Of a stretch of 64,000 nucleotides of DNA, positions 25,340-32,806 are shown one piece after another; the stretch's first letter is position 1; each line of letters starts with the position of its first letter. This DNA is from an uncultured Lachnospiraceae bacterium. Its GTDB lineage: Bacteria; Bacillota; Clostridia; Lachnospirales; Lachnospiraceae. The notes below the pieces were generated by a model. That model was not told the DNA's origin and searched no databases. It was given only the letters and a program-made list of their open reading frames with translations. The DNA lies in contig CAJURF010000001.1 of NCBI GenBank assembly GCA_910588825.1, positions 15,520-79,519 on the forward strand, read 5' to 3'. The position numbers were made by a program, and so were the translations under genes.

Positions 25340-26077
25340 TCATTTTTCCATATTTTCCTCAATTAAGTCATAAAGCTTCTTCAAAGCCTGGCTGATGCCT
25401 CCCACTTCATCAATCAGTCCTTCCCGGACTGCCTCTTCTCCGTCCAACATGGTTCCCACATCTTTCACCAGCTGAGACGTATCCAGCATCAATTCCTCCA
25501 GACGCTTCTGGGTAATATGGGAATGTTCGGATACAAAGCCCGTAATCCTGTCCTGTGTCTTTTCCATATTCCGGTAACTCTGCACAACCCCGATAAACAT
25601 ACCGTTGCTCCTCACCGGATGTACCACCATGGTGGCGCTGGGAACAATAAATGTATAATCTGCTGACACTGCCAGGGGCACACCGATGGAATGTCCGCCC
25701 CCCAGCACCAGCGAAACGGTGGGCTTGCTCAGGGAGGCGATCATCTCCGCAATGGCCAGCCCGGCCTCCACATCTCCTCCCACTGTGTTTAGGAGTACCA
25801 GAAGACCGTCAATATCTTCATCATCTTCAATCATGGCCAGCTTGGGCAGTACATGTTCATATTTGGTGGTCTTGCTCTGATTTGCAGCAGACTCATGCCC
25901 TTCCACTTCACCGATGATGGTCAGAAGATGGATGTGGCACTTGTCCTCATTATTGTCCAAAGTCACCTGGCCAGTGTCTTCAATCTGCTGGTTCTGGCTC
26001 TCTTCCTTTTTCAGATTCTCCATTTTATCCGACAGGAGATTCTGTTCTTCCTTCTTTTCCTGTTTTTTTTCACACAT
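25340..26077 (-). CDS. ClpP-like serine protease (TepA/YmfB family)
   Basis: The 245-residue protein is a ClpP/crotonase-fold peptidase of the TepA (translocation-enhancing) type found beside spoIIIE in Firmicutes. It has a charged, disordered N-terminus of about 50 residues (E, K and Q rich), then LLVLLNTVGGDVEAGLAIAEMI, a nucleophile-type serine in GGGHSIGVPLA, and a histidine in MVVHPVRSNG as expected for the catalytic dyad. I chose the ATG at 26077, eight bases after GGAGG; a GTG at 26086 touches the ribosome binding site. In Bacillus tepA and spoIIIE are neighbours too, which supports the call. Confidence 0.9.
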   Translation of the reverse strand: MCEKKQEKKEEQNLLSDKMENLKKEESQNQQIEDTGQVTLDNNEDKCHIHLLTIIGEVEGHESAANQSKTTKYEHVLPKLAMIEDDEDIDGLLVLLNTVGGDVEAGLAIAEMIASLSKPTVSLVLGGGHSIGVPLAVSADYTFIVPSATMVVHPVRSNGMFIGVVQSYRNMEKTQDRITGFVSEHSHITQKRLEELMLDTSQLVKDVGTMLDGEEAVREGLIDEVGGISQALKKLYDLIEENMEK

Positions 26078-26192
26078 ATAAAACACCTCCTGGGGTAGTA
26101 TTCCCAGGAAGTGTATGATTTATGTTTCTCCCATTCTTTCTCCTTTTATCAATATCTTTTATCGCTGCTTTTGTATAAACAATTTGATACAT
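26070..26192 (-). pseudogene. Truncated RelE/ParE-type toxin remnant
   Basis: The first 16 codons read MYQIVYTKAAIKDIDK, which looks like the opening strand and helix of a RelE/ParE family toxin. The remaining frame (to the TGA at 26070) has no RelE features and runs into the start of the ClpP-like gene, so most of the toxin has been lost, probably by deletion. The ATG overlaps the TGA of the upstream antitoxin-like frame (TGATG), the typical coupling in type II toxin-antitoxin operons. The call rests on a short match. Confidence 0.55.
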
Positions 26193-26419
26193 CACCATAT
26201 AACCTCACTGTCTGGTATACATTCAGCGAGTGGTGTTTTCTTACCTTCTATCAATTTCTCTGCTAATTCTTGATTTGAAAGAAGCTGCATGGTTTCCATT
26301 GTACCAGATTCCATTTTCTCCAATGATTTTTGCATTGCCCGCAGCATTTCACAAACACTTTGTAATTGTCATTCCTCCATATTGTCGATTATTGATATGC
26401 ACATATCACGATTACTCAT
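26192..26419 (-). pseudogene. Antitoxin-like gene interrupted by an in-frame TGA
   Basis: From the ATG at 26419 the frame reads MSNRDMCISIIDNMEE, then a TGA at 26371-26369, then 58 further sense codons in the same frame starting QLQSVCEMLRAMQKSLEK and ending PLAECIPDSEVIW before a TGA at 26192. The whole 75-residue product has the look of small antitoxins that precede RelE toxins in Clostridia, with an acidic C-terminus. A single base change would restore it. GGGGTG lies before the ATG. The gene is AT-richer than its neighbours. A new internal start for the second part has no ribosome binding site, so I call it a pseudogene. Confidence 0.6.
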
Positions 26420-26460
26420 TTTCATCACCCCATCTTTTAAGAAAGTATTGTCTATAAATC

Positions 26461-26489
26461 ATCATATTGTCAATATCTATAAGTGTCAA
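26461..26489 (-). promoter_or_regulatory. Promoter and palindromic operator of the relic toxin-antitoxin module
   Basis: TTGACA (26489-26484) and TATGAT (26466-26461) on the minus strand have a 17-base spacer. A perfect palindrome, ATATTG-A-CAATAT (26476-26464), overlaps the -10, as expected for an autoregulated antitoxin operator. The promoter still looks functional although the genes behind it are broken. Nothing else is seen between this site and the yebC terminator. Confidence 0.65.
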
Positions 26490-26555
26490 TAAGAACAACT
26501 AAATGTCTCTGTATTTACAACTCATAACTCCCCCTTTATAAGAATTTTAACATAC

Positions 26556-26604
26556 AAAAAGCTCCTTTCCGAGCACAATATGCTGTCTCAAAAAAGAGCT
26601 TTTT
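26556..26604 (-). terminator. Terminator of yebC
   Basis: On the minus strand AAAAAGCTC and GAGCTTTTT-like arms pair across an imperfect stem with internal bulges, ending in a T-run (GCTTTTTGT). It starts 11 bases after the yebC stop. Confidence 0.75.
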
Positions 26605-26614
26605 CACGCAATCC

Positions 26615-27343
26615 TTATTCATCCCAATTATGATAAACCGCCTGGACGTCATCATCGTCTTCCAGCAGGTCAAGGGTTTTCTGGAGACTGCGGACTGCCG
26701 CCTCATCGGTGAGCTCTACCCAGGTCTGGGGGATCATGGTGACTTCCGCCTCAGCCATTGGGACGTTCTCTTTTTCCAGGGCTTCCCTGACTTGTCCAAA
26801 AGAATCCGGGTCTGTGAGTATGACAAAACTGTCCTCTTCTTCCTGGAAATCTTCAGCCCCGGCATCCAGCGCCATCATCATCAGGTCATCTCCGTCCATC
26901 TCACATTCTTCCCTGTCAATAATAATCTGTCCTTTTTTATCAAACATGAAGGAGACACAGCCCTTTGTTCCAATGCTTCCATTTCCCTTTGTAAAGGCAC
27001 TGCGCACATTTCCCGCTGTCCGGTTCTTATTATCCGTCAGAGCATCTACGATAATGGCAATCCCATTGGGCCCGTAGCCTTCATAGGTTACATACTCATA
27101 ATTATCTGCTGAGGCGTCTCCGGCGGCTTTCTTGATGCCGCGCTCAATGGTATCGTTGGGCATATTATTGGCCTTTGCCTTGGCTATCACATCTCTCAGA
27201 CGGCTGTTATTCTCCGGGTCTGCTCCGCCTTCTTTCACCGCCACTACAATTTCCCTTCCGATAACGGTAAATATTTTCCCCTTCTTCGCGTCGTTCTTTT
27301 CTTTTTTATGCTTTATATTCGCAAATTTTGAATGTCCTGACAT
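26615..27343 (-). CDS. YebC/PmpR family protein
   Basis: The 242-residue protein opens MSGHSKFANIKHKKEKNDAKKGKIF and has GYGPNGIAIIVDALTDNKNRTAGNVRSAF, both hallmarks of the YebC family. Members were first described as transcription regulators (PmpR); newer work shows some act on ribosomes stalled at proline-rich stretches. Which role applies here cannot be decided from sequence. The C-terminal tail is acidic (LLEDDDDVQAVYHNWDE). It has its own promoter and terminator and is flanked by the relic toxin-antitoxin module and the EndoA-type toxin gene. Confidence 0.95.
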   Translation of the reverse strand: MSGHSKFANIKHKKEKNDAKKGKIFTVIGREIVVAVKEGGADPENNSRLRDVIAKAKANNMPNDTIERGIKKAAGDASADNYEYVTYEGYGPNGIAIIVDALTDNKNRTAGNVRSAFTKGNGSIGTKGCVSFMFDKKGQIIIDREECEMDGDDLMMMALDAGAEDFQEEEDSFVILTDPDSFGQVREALEKENVPMAEAEVTMIPQTWVELTDEAAVRSLQKTLDLLEDDDDVQAVYHNWDE

Positions 27344-27375
27344 ATTTCCTCTCCTTTTGTAATATATTATCTCCT

Positions 27376-27404
27376 ATGGTATCATTTTCAGGACTATCCG
27401 TCAA
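27376..27404 (-). promoter_or_regulatory. Promoter of yebC
   Basis: TTGACG (27404-27399) and TACCAT (27381-27376) on the minus strand, 17 bases apart, 33 bases upstream of the yebC ATG. The -10 is weak. Confidence 0.5.
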
Positions 27405-27432
27405 GAATACTGGCGTCAAGTTAGTATGTAGC

Positions 27433-27789
27433 CTAAACCGGCAATTCCAGACTAATCCCCAGGGCATGGTTTACCTTTTCCAGAATCCCTTTATCCAAAT
27501 GACATACCTTGTCCTTCAGCCTTCTCTTATCAATGGTCCGCAGCTGCTCCAGCAAAATGACAGAGTCTTTTACAATGGCATATTCGGAAGAATCAATTTC
27601 AATATGGGTGGGAAGCTTGGCCTTATTCATCTTAGAAGTAATGGCTGCACAAATCACCGTAGGGCTGTGCTTGTTTCCAATATCATTTTGTATAATCAGG
27701 ACAGGACGGATTCCCCCCTGTTCACTGCCCACAACTGGTCTTAAATCTGCATAATATATATCTCCTCTTTTAATAATCACTGAACTCAC
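27433..27789 (-). CDS. Type II toxin, EndoA/MazF (PemK) family endoribonuclease
   Basis: The 118-residue protein matches Bacillus EndoA (NdoA), an mRNA interferase cutting at UACAU: RGDIYYADLRPVVGSEQGGIRPVLIIQND, the TVICAAITSKMNKAKLPTHIE core and the LLEQLRTIDKRRL segment with the catalytic arginine and threonine. In Bacillus the antitoxin gene ndoAI lies directly upstream; here the upstream gene is the NAD(P)HX repair enzyme and the 133-base gap has no reading frame that looks like an antitoxin. The start is a GTG at 27789 (AGGA 8 bases before) or a GTG three codons later. Confidence 0.94.
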   Translation of the reverse strand: MSSVIIKRGDIYYADLRPVVGSEQGGIRPVLIIQNDIGNKHSPTVICAAITSKMNKAKLPTHIEIDSSEYAIVKDSVILLEQLRTIDKRRLKDKVCHLDKGILEKVNHALGISLELPV

Positions 27790-27868
27790 ACTCCGATTCC
27801 TATGTTTTAACCATAGTATTTCCCAAGTTTTTCCGGAGTATACTATAAAAATCCCTGGCGGCTATTAT

Positions 27869-27884
27869 GTCTGGTAAACCAGAC
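27869..27884. repeat. Perfect short inverted repeat in the leader of the EndoA-type gene
   Basis: GTCTGGT-AA-ACCAGAC is a perfect 7-base inverted repeat in the gap between the NAD(P)HX repair gene and the toxin gene. It has no T-tract in either direction, so an operator or RNA hairpin is more likely than a terminator. Confidence 0.45.
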
Positions 27885-27922
27885 TATGTACCGGCGTCCT
27901 TTAAGACACCGTCGAAATCCTT

Positions 27923-29422
27923 TTAAATTTCTGTCCTTGATGCGGCATGTCTGACAGCAGGGGAAATCCCTTCTAATATATCCCTGGCTGTCATGGCATG
28001 ACTTCCCTTTTGCTCCTTTGCGCAGTCCCCTGCTTTTCCATGGAGATAGACACCAAGGGGACCCGCCTGCTCCGGCGCCATCCCCCCTGCCAGCAGACCC
28101 CCCAGCAGTCCAGCCAGCACATCGCCGGAACCTGCAGATGCCATCCCCTCATTTCCGCTCCTGTTTAAATAGATTCTTCCCCCACCGCTCCGGACGATGG
28201 TACAGGCATCTTTCCAGACAAGGGTTCCCGGATAAATGCCTGCAAATTCCTCTAAGACAGAAAACGGCTGTTCCAGCATATCCTCTGCCTTTTGATTCAT
28301 CATACGGCTCAGTTCCAGCATGTGCGGGGTATAGACACAGTTTTCATAAAGCATGTCCCGATACTCTGGGAAGGCGGCAATCAGATTCAGTCCGTCCGCA
28401 TCCAGTACCATGGGCAGATTCCGCTGTCTGCCAAGCTCCAGCACCAATCTCAGCATATCCGCTGCTTCTCTGCTCTTGCTGATGCCGGGGCCTGTTACCA
28501 CTGCACTGCACCAGTCCATGGCCTCCCTCAGCCCTTCTTCCTCCCAGGTACCGTACAATGCTTCAGGCAGCAGTGTCTGCAGAATCTGTCTGTTATCTTC
28601 TGTGGTACAGATTTTCACCATGCCTGCCCCTGCCCCATAAGCGGCACTTCCCGCAAAATAAGCGGCGCCGCTCATTCCATGACTGCCCGCCAGCACTAGA
28701 ACTTTTCCAAATGTACCCTTATGTCCTCCCGGATCCCTGTGCAGCATACCGAAAGCGTCTGTCTCATCCAGAGAGCAGGCATACTGGTCCCGTTCCTTTT
28801 CTATGGAATAGATTCCAATATCTTTTACACACAGCCTGCCAGTGTACACTCTGCCGGGATAGCGGACATGTCCGATTTTGGCAAAGGCAAATGTCACTGT
28901 GGCATCTGCCCGGACAGCAGTTCCCATCACTTTTCCCGTATCTCCATCAATCCCCGATGGAATATCCACACTCCATATAAAAGCGCCGCCTGCATTGATT
29001 TTTTCAATTTTCCTTTTGTAATCTCCTTCCACTGGGCGGGAAAGCCCTACGCCGAACAGGGCATCCACTATAGTAGTATATTCCCCGTACTCTGGGTTAT
29101 TGACAACAGGAATCTGATAATTCCCGGCAATCTTATACTGCATTCGGGTTTCTGCGGTCATTTTTTCCGGGTTTCCCACACATTCCACAAAAACTTTGTA
29201 ACCTTTTAGGTGAAGAAGTCGAGCGATTGCCCACCCATCACCGCCGTTATTTCCGGTGCCGCAGACAACCAGGACTTTTCCCAGACAGTGTCCCTCCTGT
29301 TCCATCTCCTCCACCACAGACAGGGCGGCCCGCTCCATCAGTACCATGGATGGAATTCCTATTTCTTCTATTGTATAACGGTCCGCCTCTTTCATCTGCC
29401 CACAATTCAAAATATACTGCAT
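27923..29422 (-). CDS. nnr: Bifunctional NAD(P)H-hydrate epimerase / ADP-dependent NAD(P)H-hydrate dehydratase
   Basis: This 499-residue enzyme repairs damaged (hydrated) NADH and NADPH. The N-terminal epimerase domain (1-210) has MKEADRYTIEEIGIPSMVLMERAA, VVCGTGNNGGDGWAIARLL and SVDIPSGIDGDTG. The C-terminal ribokinase-like dehydratase (about 225-490) has GGHKGTFGKVLVLAGS, VVTGPGISKS, VLDADGLNLIA and the signature GSGDVLAGLLGGLLA. Both halves look intact. In Bacillus the dehydratase gene lies near acpS, alr and the ndoA toxin operon, which matches the EndoA-type gene next door. Confidence 0.96.
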   Translation of the reverse strand: MQYILNCGQMKEADRYTIEEIGIPSMVLMERAALSVVEEMEQEGHCLGKVLVVCGTGNNGGDGWAIARLLHLKGYKVFVECVGNPEKMTAETRMQYKIAGNYQIPVVNNPEYGEYTTIVDALFGVGLSRPVEGDYKRKIEKINAGGAFIWSVDIPSGIDGDTGKVMGTAVRADATVTFAFAKIGHVRYPGRVYTGRLCVKDIGIYSIEKERDQYACSLDETDAFGMLHRDPGGHKGTFGKVLVLAGSHGMSGAAYFAGSAAYGAGAGMVKICTTEDNRQILQTLLPEALYGTWEEEGLREAMDWCSAVVTGPGISKSREAADMLRLVLELGRQRNLPMVLDADGLNLIAAFPEYRDMLYENCVYTPHMLELSRMMNQKAEDMLEQPFSVLEEFAGIYPGTLVWKDACTIVRSGGGRIYLNRSGNEGMASAGSGDVLAGLLGGLLAGGMAPEQAGPLGVYLHGKAGDCAKEQKGSHAMTARDILEGISPAVRHAASRTEI

Positions 29423-29489
29423 AGCCGTCTCTCCTTTTTATCTGTTCTTTTTGCGTATCAGAAATTGAGTTAAATCTTAAATATTTTTA

Positions 29490-29518
29490 ATTGTATCGGG
29501 CGGCATCGGATATGTCAA
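29490..29518 (-). promoter_or_regulatory. Promoter of the NAD(P)HX repair gene
   Basis: TTGACA (29518-29513) and TACAAT (29495-29490) on the minus strand with a 17-base spacer, about 70 bases upstream of the start. Confidence 0.75.
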
Positions 29519-29576
29519 TTACTGCCGCTGGATTCACATCCTAAAATTCCCCCTGTGATTTACTTCGCGGAATCAA

Positions 29577-29605
29577 TTGTATTTTTCACCCTTTTTCGTT
29601 ATAAT
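29577..29605 (+). promoter_or_regulatory. Promoter of the ABC-F gene
   Basis: TTGTAT (29577-29582) and TATAAT (29600-29605) with a 17-base spacer, 32 bases upstream of the ATG. The leader is too short for the attenuator that controls antibiotic-resistance ABC-F genes, which suggests a housekeeping translation factor. Confidence 0.72.
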
Positions 29606-29636
29606 GGTACAAGTTATATCAAGAAGGAGGATTCAC

Positions 29637-31550
29637 ATGTTACTTACCTGTCAGAATATCCAAAAGAGTTTTGGAGAAAAAACCATTTTAGATCAGGTAT
29701 CTTTTCATATAGAAGAACGGGAAAAAACAGCACTCATCGGCTGCAACGGCGCGGGAAAGACCACGCTGCTGCGCATCATCCGCAGGGAGCTGGAACCGGA
29801 CAGCGGCCAGGTTGTCATGGCAAAGGGCACTTCCCTGGGCTATCTGGCCCAGCACCAGGATATGCACAGCAGCCGTACCATTTATCAGGAGGTCTTAAAA
29901 GAAAAGCAGTATCTGCTGGATATGGAAGAAAAAATGCGCCAGACAGAGCTTGCCATGAAACAGGCCGACGAGGAAACGCTGGAAAAGCTGATGAACACTT
30001 ATGCCAGCCTTACCCAGCAGTTTGAACTAAACAACGGCTACGCCTGCCAGAGTGAGGTGACAGGCGTGCTGAAGGGACTGGGATTTGCAGAAGATGACTT
30101 TCATAAGTCCATTACCACCTTATCTGGCGGACAGAAAACCCGGGTGTCTCTGGCCTGTCTCCTGCTGAACAAACCGGACATCCTGCTGCTGGACGAGCCC
30201 ACTAACCACTTGGATATGGATGCCATTGTCTGGCTGGAAACGTATCTGTCCAACTACCCGGGAGCCGTATTGATTGTGTCCCACGACCGCTACTTCCTGG
30301 ACAAAGTGGTCACCCGGGTGGTGGAGCTGGAACAGGGAAAATCTATGACCTTTACCGGAAACTATTCCTCTTTCAGCCAGAAAAAAGCACAGGTAAGGGA
30401 AGCCCAGTACAAAGCCTGGCAGAATCAGCAGCAGGAAATCCAGCATCAGGAGGAAGTCATCGCCAAGCTCAAGTCCTTCAACCGGGAAAAATCCATCCGC
30501 AGAGCCGAGAGCAGAGAAAAACAGCTGGATAAAATGGTGCTGCTGGAAAAACCTGTGATGGAGACAGATGCCATGCATATCCGGCTCACCCCCAGAATCA
30601 CCAGCGGAAATGATGTTCTGCTGGTACAGGAACTGGCCAAATCTTTTGACGGGAAAGCCCTATTTACGGATCTCTCTTTCGAGATCAAGCGGGGAGAGCG
30701 GGTGGCGTTAATCGGTAACAACGGAACCGGGAAAACCACTATTTTGAAGCTGATCAACGGCCTTCTCACCCCGGACCAGGGCAGCTGCAGTCTAGGCACA
30801 CAGGTGCAAATCGGCTATTACGACCAGGAACACCACGTACTGCATATGGAGAAAACTATCTTTGAAGAACTCTCCGATGCATACCCCACACTGACCAATA
30901 CAGAAATCCGCAATGTACTGGCAGCTTTCCTGTTCACAGGAGACGACGTATTCCAGTCCATCTCTTCCTTAAGCGGCGGGGAACGGGGCCGGGTCTCCCT
31001 GGCAAAGCTCATGCTGTCTGAGGCAAATTTTCTGATTCTGGATGAGCCCACCAACCATCTGGACATTATCTCCAGGGAAATTCTGGAGGACGCGCTAAAT
31101 AACTATACCGGCACCCTGCTCTATGTATCCCATGACCGGTATTTCATCAACCGGACTGCCACACGGATTCTGGACCTTACTAACCAGTCCCTGGTGAATT
31201 ATATGGGAAATTATGACTATTACATGGAAAAACGGGAGGAACTGACAGCCAGATACGCACCCTCACAGGAAACTGAGGAAACTTCCCAGGGCATTTCCCA
31301 GGAAAAACTCACCTGGCAGCAGAAAAAAGAAGAACAGGCCCGGCAGCGGAAACGGGCCAATGATTTGAAAAAGACCGAAGCCCGCATTGATGAACTGGAA
31401 GGCCGAAACGAGCAGATCAACCAGCTTCTCTCCCAGCCGGAAATCGCCACCGACCCGGAGCAGTGCGGCCAGCTTTCACTGGAACAGGCGGATATTCAGC
31501 AAGAGCTGGAGAACTTATATGAATTGTGGGAGCAGCTGGCGGAGGATTAA
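29637..31550 (+). CDS. ABC-F family ATPase (YdiF/Uup-like translation factor)
   Basis: The 637-residue protein has two ABC ATPase domains and no membrane segments, so it acts on ribosomes. Domain 1 has GCNGAGKTTLL, LSGGQKTRVSLA and LLDEPTNHLDMDAI; the inter-domain linker (about 235-300) is charged and helical; domain 2 has GNNGTGKTTIL, LSGGERGRVSLA and LDEPTNHLD. A C-terminal coiled coil of about 80 residues (NDLKKTEARIDELEGRNEQI) is typical of Uup/YdiF. AGGAGG lies 6 bases before the ATG at 29637; the longer frame upstream overlaps the promoter. Its stop overlaps the end of the convergent acetyltransferase gene by four bases. Confidence 0.94.
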   Translation: MLLTCQNIQKSFGEKTILDQVSFHIEEREKTALIGCNGAGKTTLLRIIRRELEPDSGQVVMAKGTSLGYLAQHQDMHSSRTIYQEVLKEKQYLLDMEEKMRQTELAMKQADEETLEKLMNTYASLTQQFELNNGYACQSEVTGVLKGLGFAEDDFHKSITTLSGGQKTRVSLACLLLNKPDILLLDEPTNHLDMDAIVWLETYLSNYPGAVLIVSHDRYFLDKVVTRVVELEQGKSMTFTGNYSSFSQKKAQVREAQYKAWQNQQQEIQHQEEVIAKLKSFNREKSIRRAESREKQLDKMVLLEKPVMETDAMHIRLTPRITSGNDVLLVQELAKSFDGKALFTDLSFEIKRGERVALIGNNGTGKTTILKLINGLLTPDQGSCSLGTQVQIGYYDQEHHVLHMEKTIFEELSDAYPTLTNTEIRNVLAAFLFTGDDVFQSISSLSGGERGRVSLAKLMLSEANFLILDEPTNHLDIISREILEDALNNYTGTLLYVSHDRYFINRTATRILDLTNQSLVNYMGNYDYYMEKREELTARYAPSQETEETSQGISQEKLTWQQKKEEQARQRKRANDLKKTEARIDELEGRNEQINQLLSQPEIATDPEQCGQLSLEQADIQQELENLYELWEQLAED

Positions 31551-32107
31551 AATTTTGTGCTGTGTGAGCCCAGGGGGAGGGGTGAAACTTCCCCCTGGCT
31601 TTGCAAAATCACATAACGGTCATGGGGCATATCTATTCCCCTGTAATGTTTGATCCAGGTATCTGCCACCGTCATACCATTTCTGACAGCTACATTTTGG
31701 GAAGCGCGGTTCGTGTCCCTGATGATAGAACAGACTTCATCTGCCTTTAATATTTCAAAAGCATATTGTTTACAAGCCTCTGCGGCTTCTATGGCATACC
31801 CTCTATGCCAATAAGCCCTGTTGAAAAGATAACCGATTTCAAGAACTTCTGTTTCTTTCCACGGCTGCATGGTAAGTCCGCATTGGCCGATCATCTCATC
31901 TGTTTCTTTTAAAACCGCAGCCCATAAACCAAAGCCCCACTTTTGATAACGGGAAATCTGTCTATCAAGCCACTCCTGTACTTCATGGCTGCTGAATGCG
32001 CCCTCATACGCATACATAGTATCATCATCCTGCAGAATTTTGCACAGAAAGGGAAAATCAGTCTGTTTCATCTCCCGCAGATATAATCTCTCTGTTTCCA
32101 GTATCAT
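31547..32107 (-). CDS. GNAT family N-acetyltransferase
   Basis: A 186-residue RimJ/RimL-type acetyltransferase with LETERLYLREMKQTDFPFL at the start, the strand GQCGLTMQPWKETEVLEIGYLFNRAYWHRGYAIEAAEAC (acetyl-CoA site of the R/Q-x-x-G-x-A type, here WHRGYA) and a final region with NRASQNVAVRNGM. The substrate is unknown. I chose the ATG at 32107, with GGAGG five bases upstream, over a TTG at 32119. The last 15 residues or so (GEVSPLPLGSHSTKF) are outside the fold and reach into the convergent ABC-F stop codon. Confidence 0.9.
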   Translation of the reverse strand: MILETERLYLREMKQTDFPFLCKILQDDDTMYAYEGAFSSHEVQEWLDRQISRYQKWGFGLWAAVLKETDEMIGQCGLTMQPWKETEVLEIGYLFNRAYWHRGYAIEAAEACKQYAFEILKADEVCSIIRDTNRASQNVAVRNGMTVADTWIKHYRGIDMPHDRYVILQSQGEVSPLPLGSHSTKF

Positions 32108-32175
32108 ATTTGCCTCCAAATCTCAAATTACATATCATATGCAATCTAAATAACGACATTAATAATTTAATAGAC

Positions 32176-32204
32176 TTTACCCTCTATCTGTGATATACTA
32201 TAAA
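32176..32204 (+). promoter_or_regulatory. Probable promoter of the heptad-repeat gene
   Basis: TTTACC (32176-32181) and TATAAA (32199-32204) are 17 bases apart in an AT-rich gap, about 49 bases upstream of the start. Confidence 0.45.
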
Positions 32205-32252
32205 ATATCCAGAAACGCAGACATGCCAGCAGACATGATGGAGGGTGGTTCC

Positions 32253-32726
32253 ATGACGAATAATGAATTATTACTTGCCATATCTGATATGATGGACAAA
32301 AAGCTAAAATCCGAAATACAAGCTGAATTACAGCCGCTAAAAGATGATATTAGCCATATAAAAGGCGATATCAACTATATGAAAAGCGATATTAATCATT
32401 TGAATAATGATGTTGGTAATATAAAAAGCGATATTAATCATTTGAATGATGATATTAGTAATATAAAAAGCGATATTAATCATTTGAATGATGATATTAG
32501 TAATATAAAAAGCGATATTAATCATTTGAATGATGATATTAACAGCATTAAAATGCATCTTGAAAATGTCACTGATAAAAATATTCAATTACTTGCTGAA
32601 AACTATGTGCCAGCGGCGAAACGCTATGAAAAAGCAACTGCTAAAATTGAAACAATGCAGACCGATATTGATGTAATAAAAAGTGTAATTCTTGAACACA
32701 GCGATAAATTGCAGAAGATTTCATGA
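32253..32726 (+). CDS. Heptad-repeat coiled-coil protein of unknown function
   Basis: The 157-residue protein starts MTNNELLLAISDMMDKK, then has about ten consecutive seven-residue units of the form DINHLND / DISNIKS (residues 30-100), an ideal parallel coiled coil, and a conserved-looking C-terminal segment NIQLLAENYVPAAKRYEKA followed by another helix. I recall similar short proteins in Lachnospiraceae, with unrelated coiled-coil centres but the same two ends; no function is known to me. The gene is distinctly AT-rich and carries four 42-base tandem repeats, so its length may vary between strains. GGAGGGTGG lies upstream of the ATG at 32253. Confidence 0.8.
   Translation: MTNNELLLAISDMMDKKLKSEIQAELQPLKDDISHIKGDINYMKSDINHLNNDVGNIKSDINHLNDDISNIKSDINHLNDDISNIKSDINHLNDDINSIKMHLENVTDKNIQLLAENYVPAAKRYEKATAKIETMQTDIDVIKSVILEHSDKLQKIS
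32385..32546 (+). repeat. 42-base tandem repeats within the coiled-coil gene
   Basis: Units begin with AGCGATATTAATCATTTGAA at 32385, 32427, 32469 and 32511, exactly 42 bases apart and nearly identical. Upstream, degenerate 21-base half-units are visible, showing that the basic period is 21 bases (one heptad) and that the 42-base pair has been amplified recently. Copy number changes would keep the frame. Confidence 0.93.
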
Positions 32727-32739
32727 TTACATACATAAT

Positions 32740-32782
32740 TCAAAGCCTGCCTTCACCGGACAAGTGACAAGGCAGGCTTTGA
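32740..32782. terminator. Hairpin terminator between the coiled-coil gene and icd
   Basis: TCAAAGCCTGCCTT (32740-32753) pairs perfectly with AAGGCAGGCTTTGA (32769-32782) around a 15-base loop, between convergent genes. Neither side has a long T-tract, but the stem is strong and could stop both transcripts. Confidence 0.7.
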
Positions 32783-32806
32783 AACTGACAGCTTCTTATT
32801 TATATT

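Noticed and set aside
26230..26492. Two plus-strand frames of 67-75 codons in the gap upstream of the ClpP-like gene
   Set aside because: They are hydrophobic shadows of the minus-strand antitoxin-like frame, without ribosome sites.
29606..29636. Attenuator leader of a resistance-type ABC-F gene
   Set aside because: The leader is about 25 bases, with no terminator hairpin or leader peptide.
31547..32119. Start of the acetyltransferase at the TTG at 32119
   Set aside because: The ATG at 32107 has GGAGG at ideal spacing and the TTG lies on the ribosome site itself.
32385..32546. The 42-base repeats considered as a CRISPR array
   Set aside because: Units are contiguous with no spacers and code for heptad repeats in one frame; no cas genes are present.
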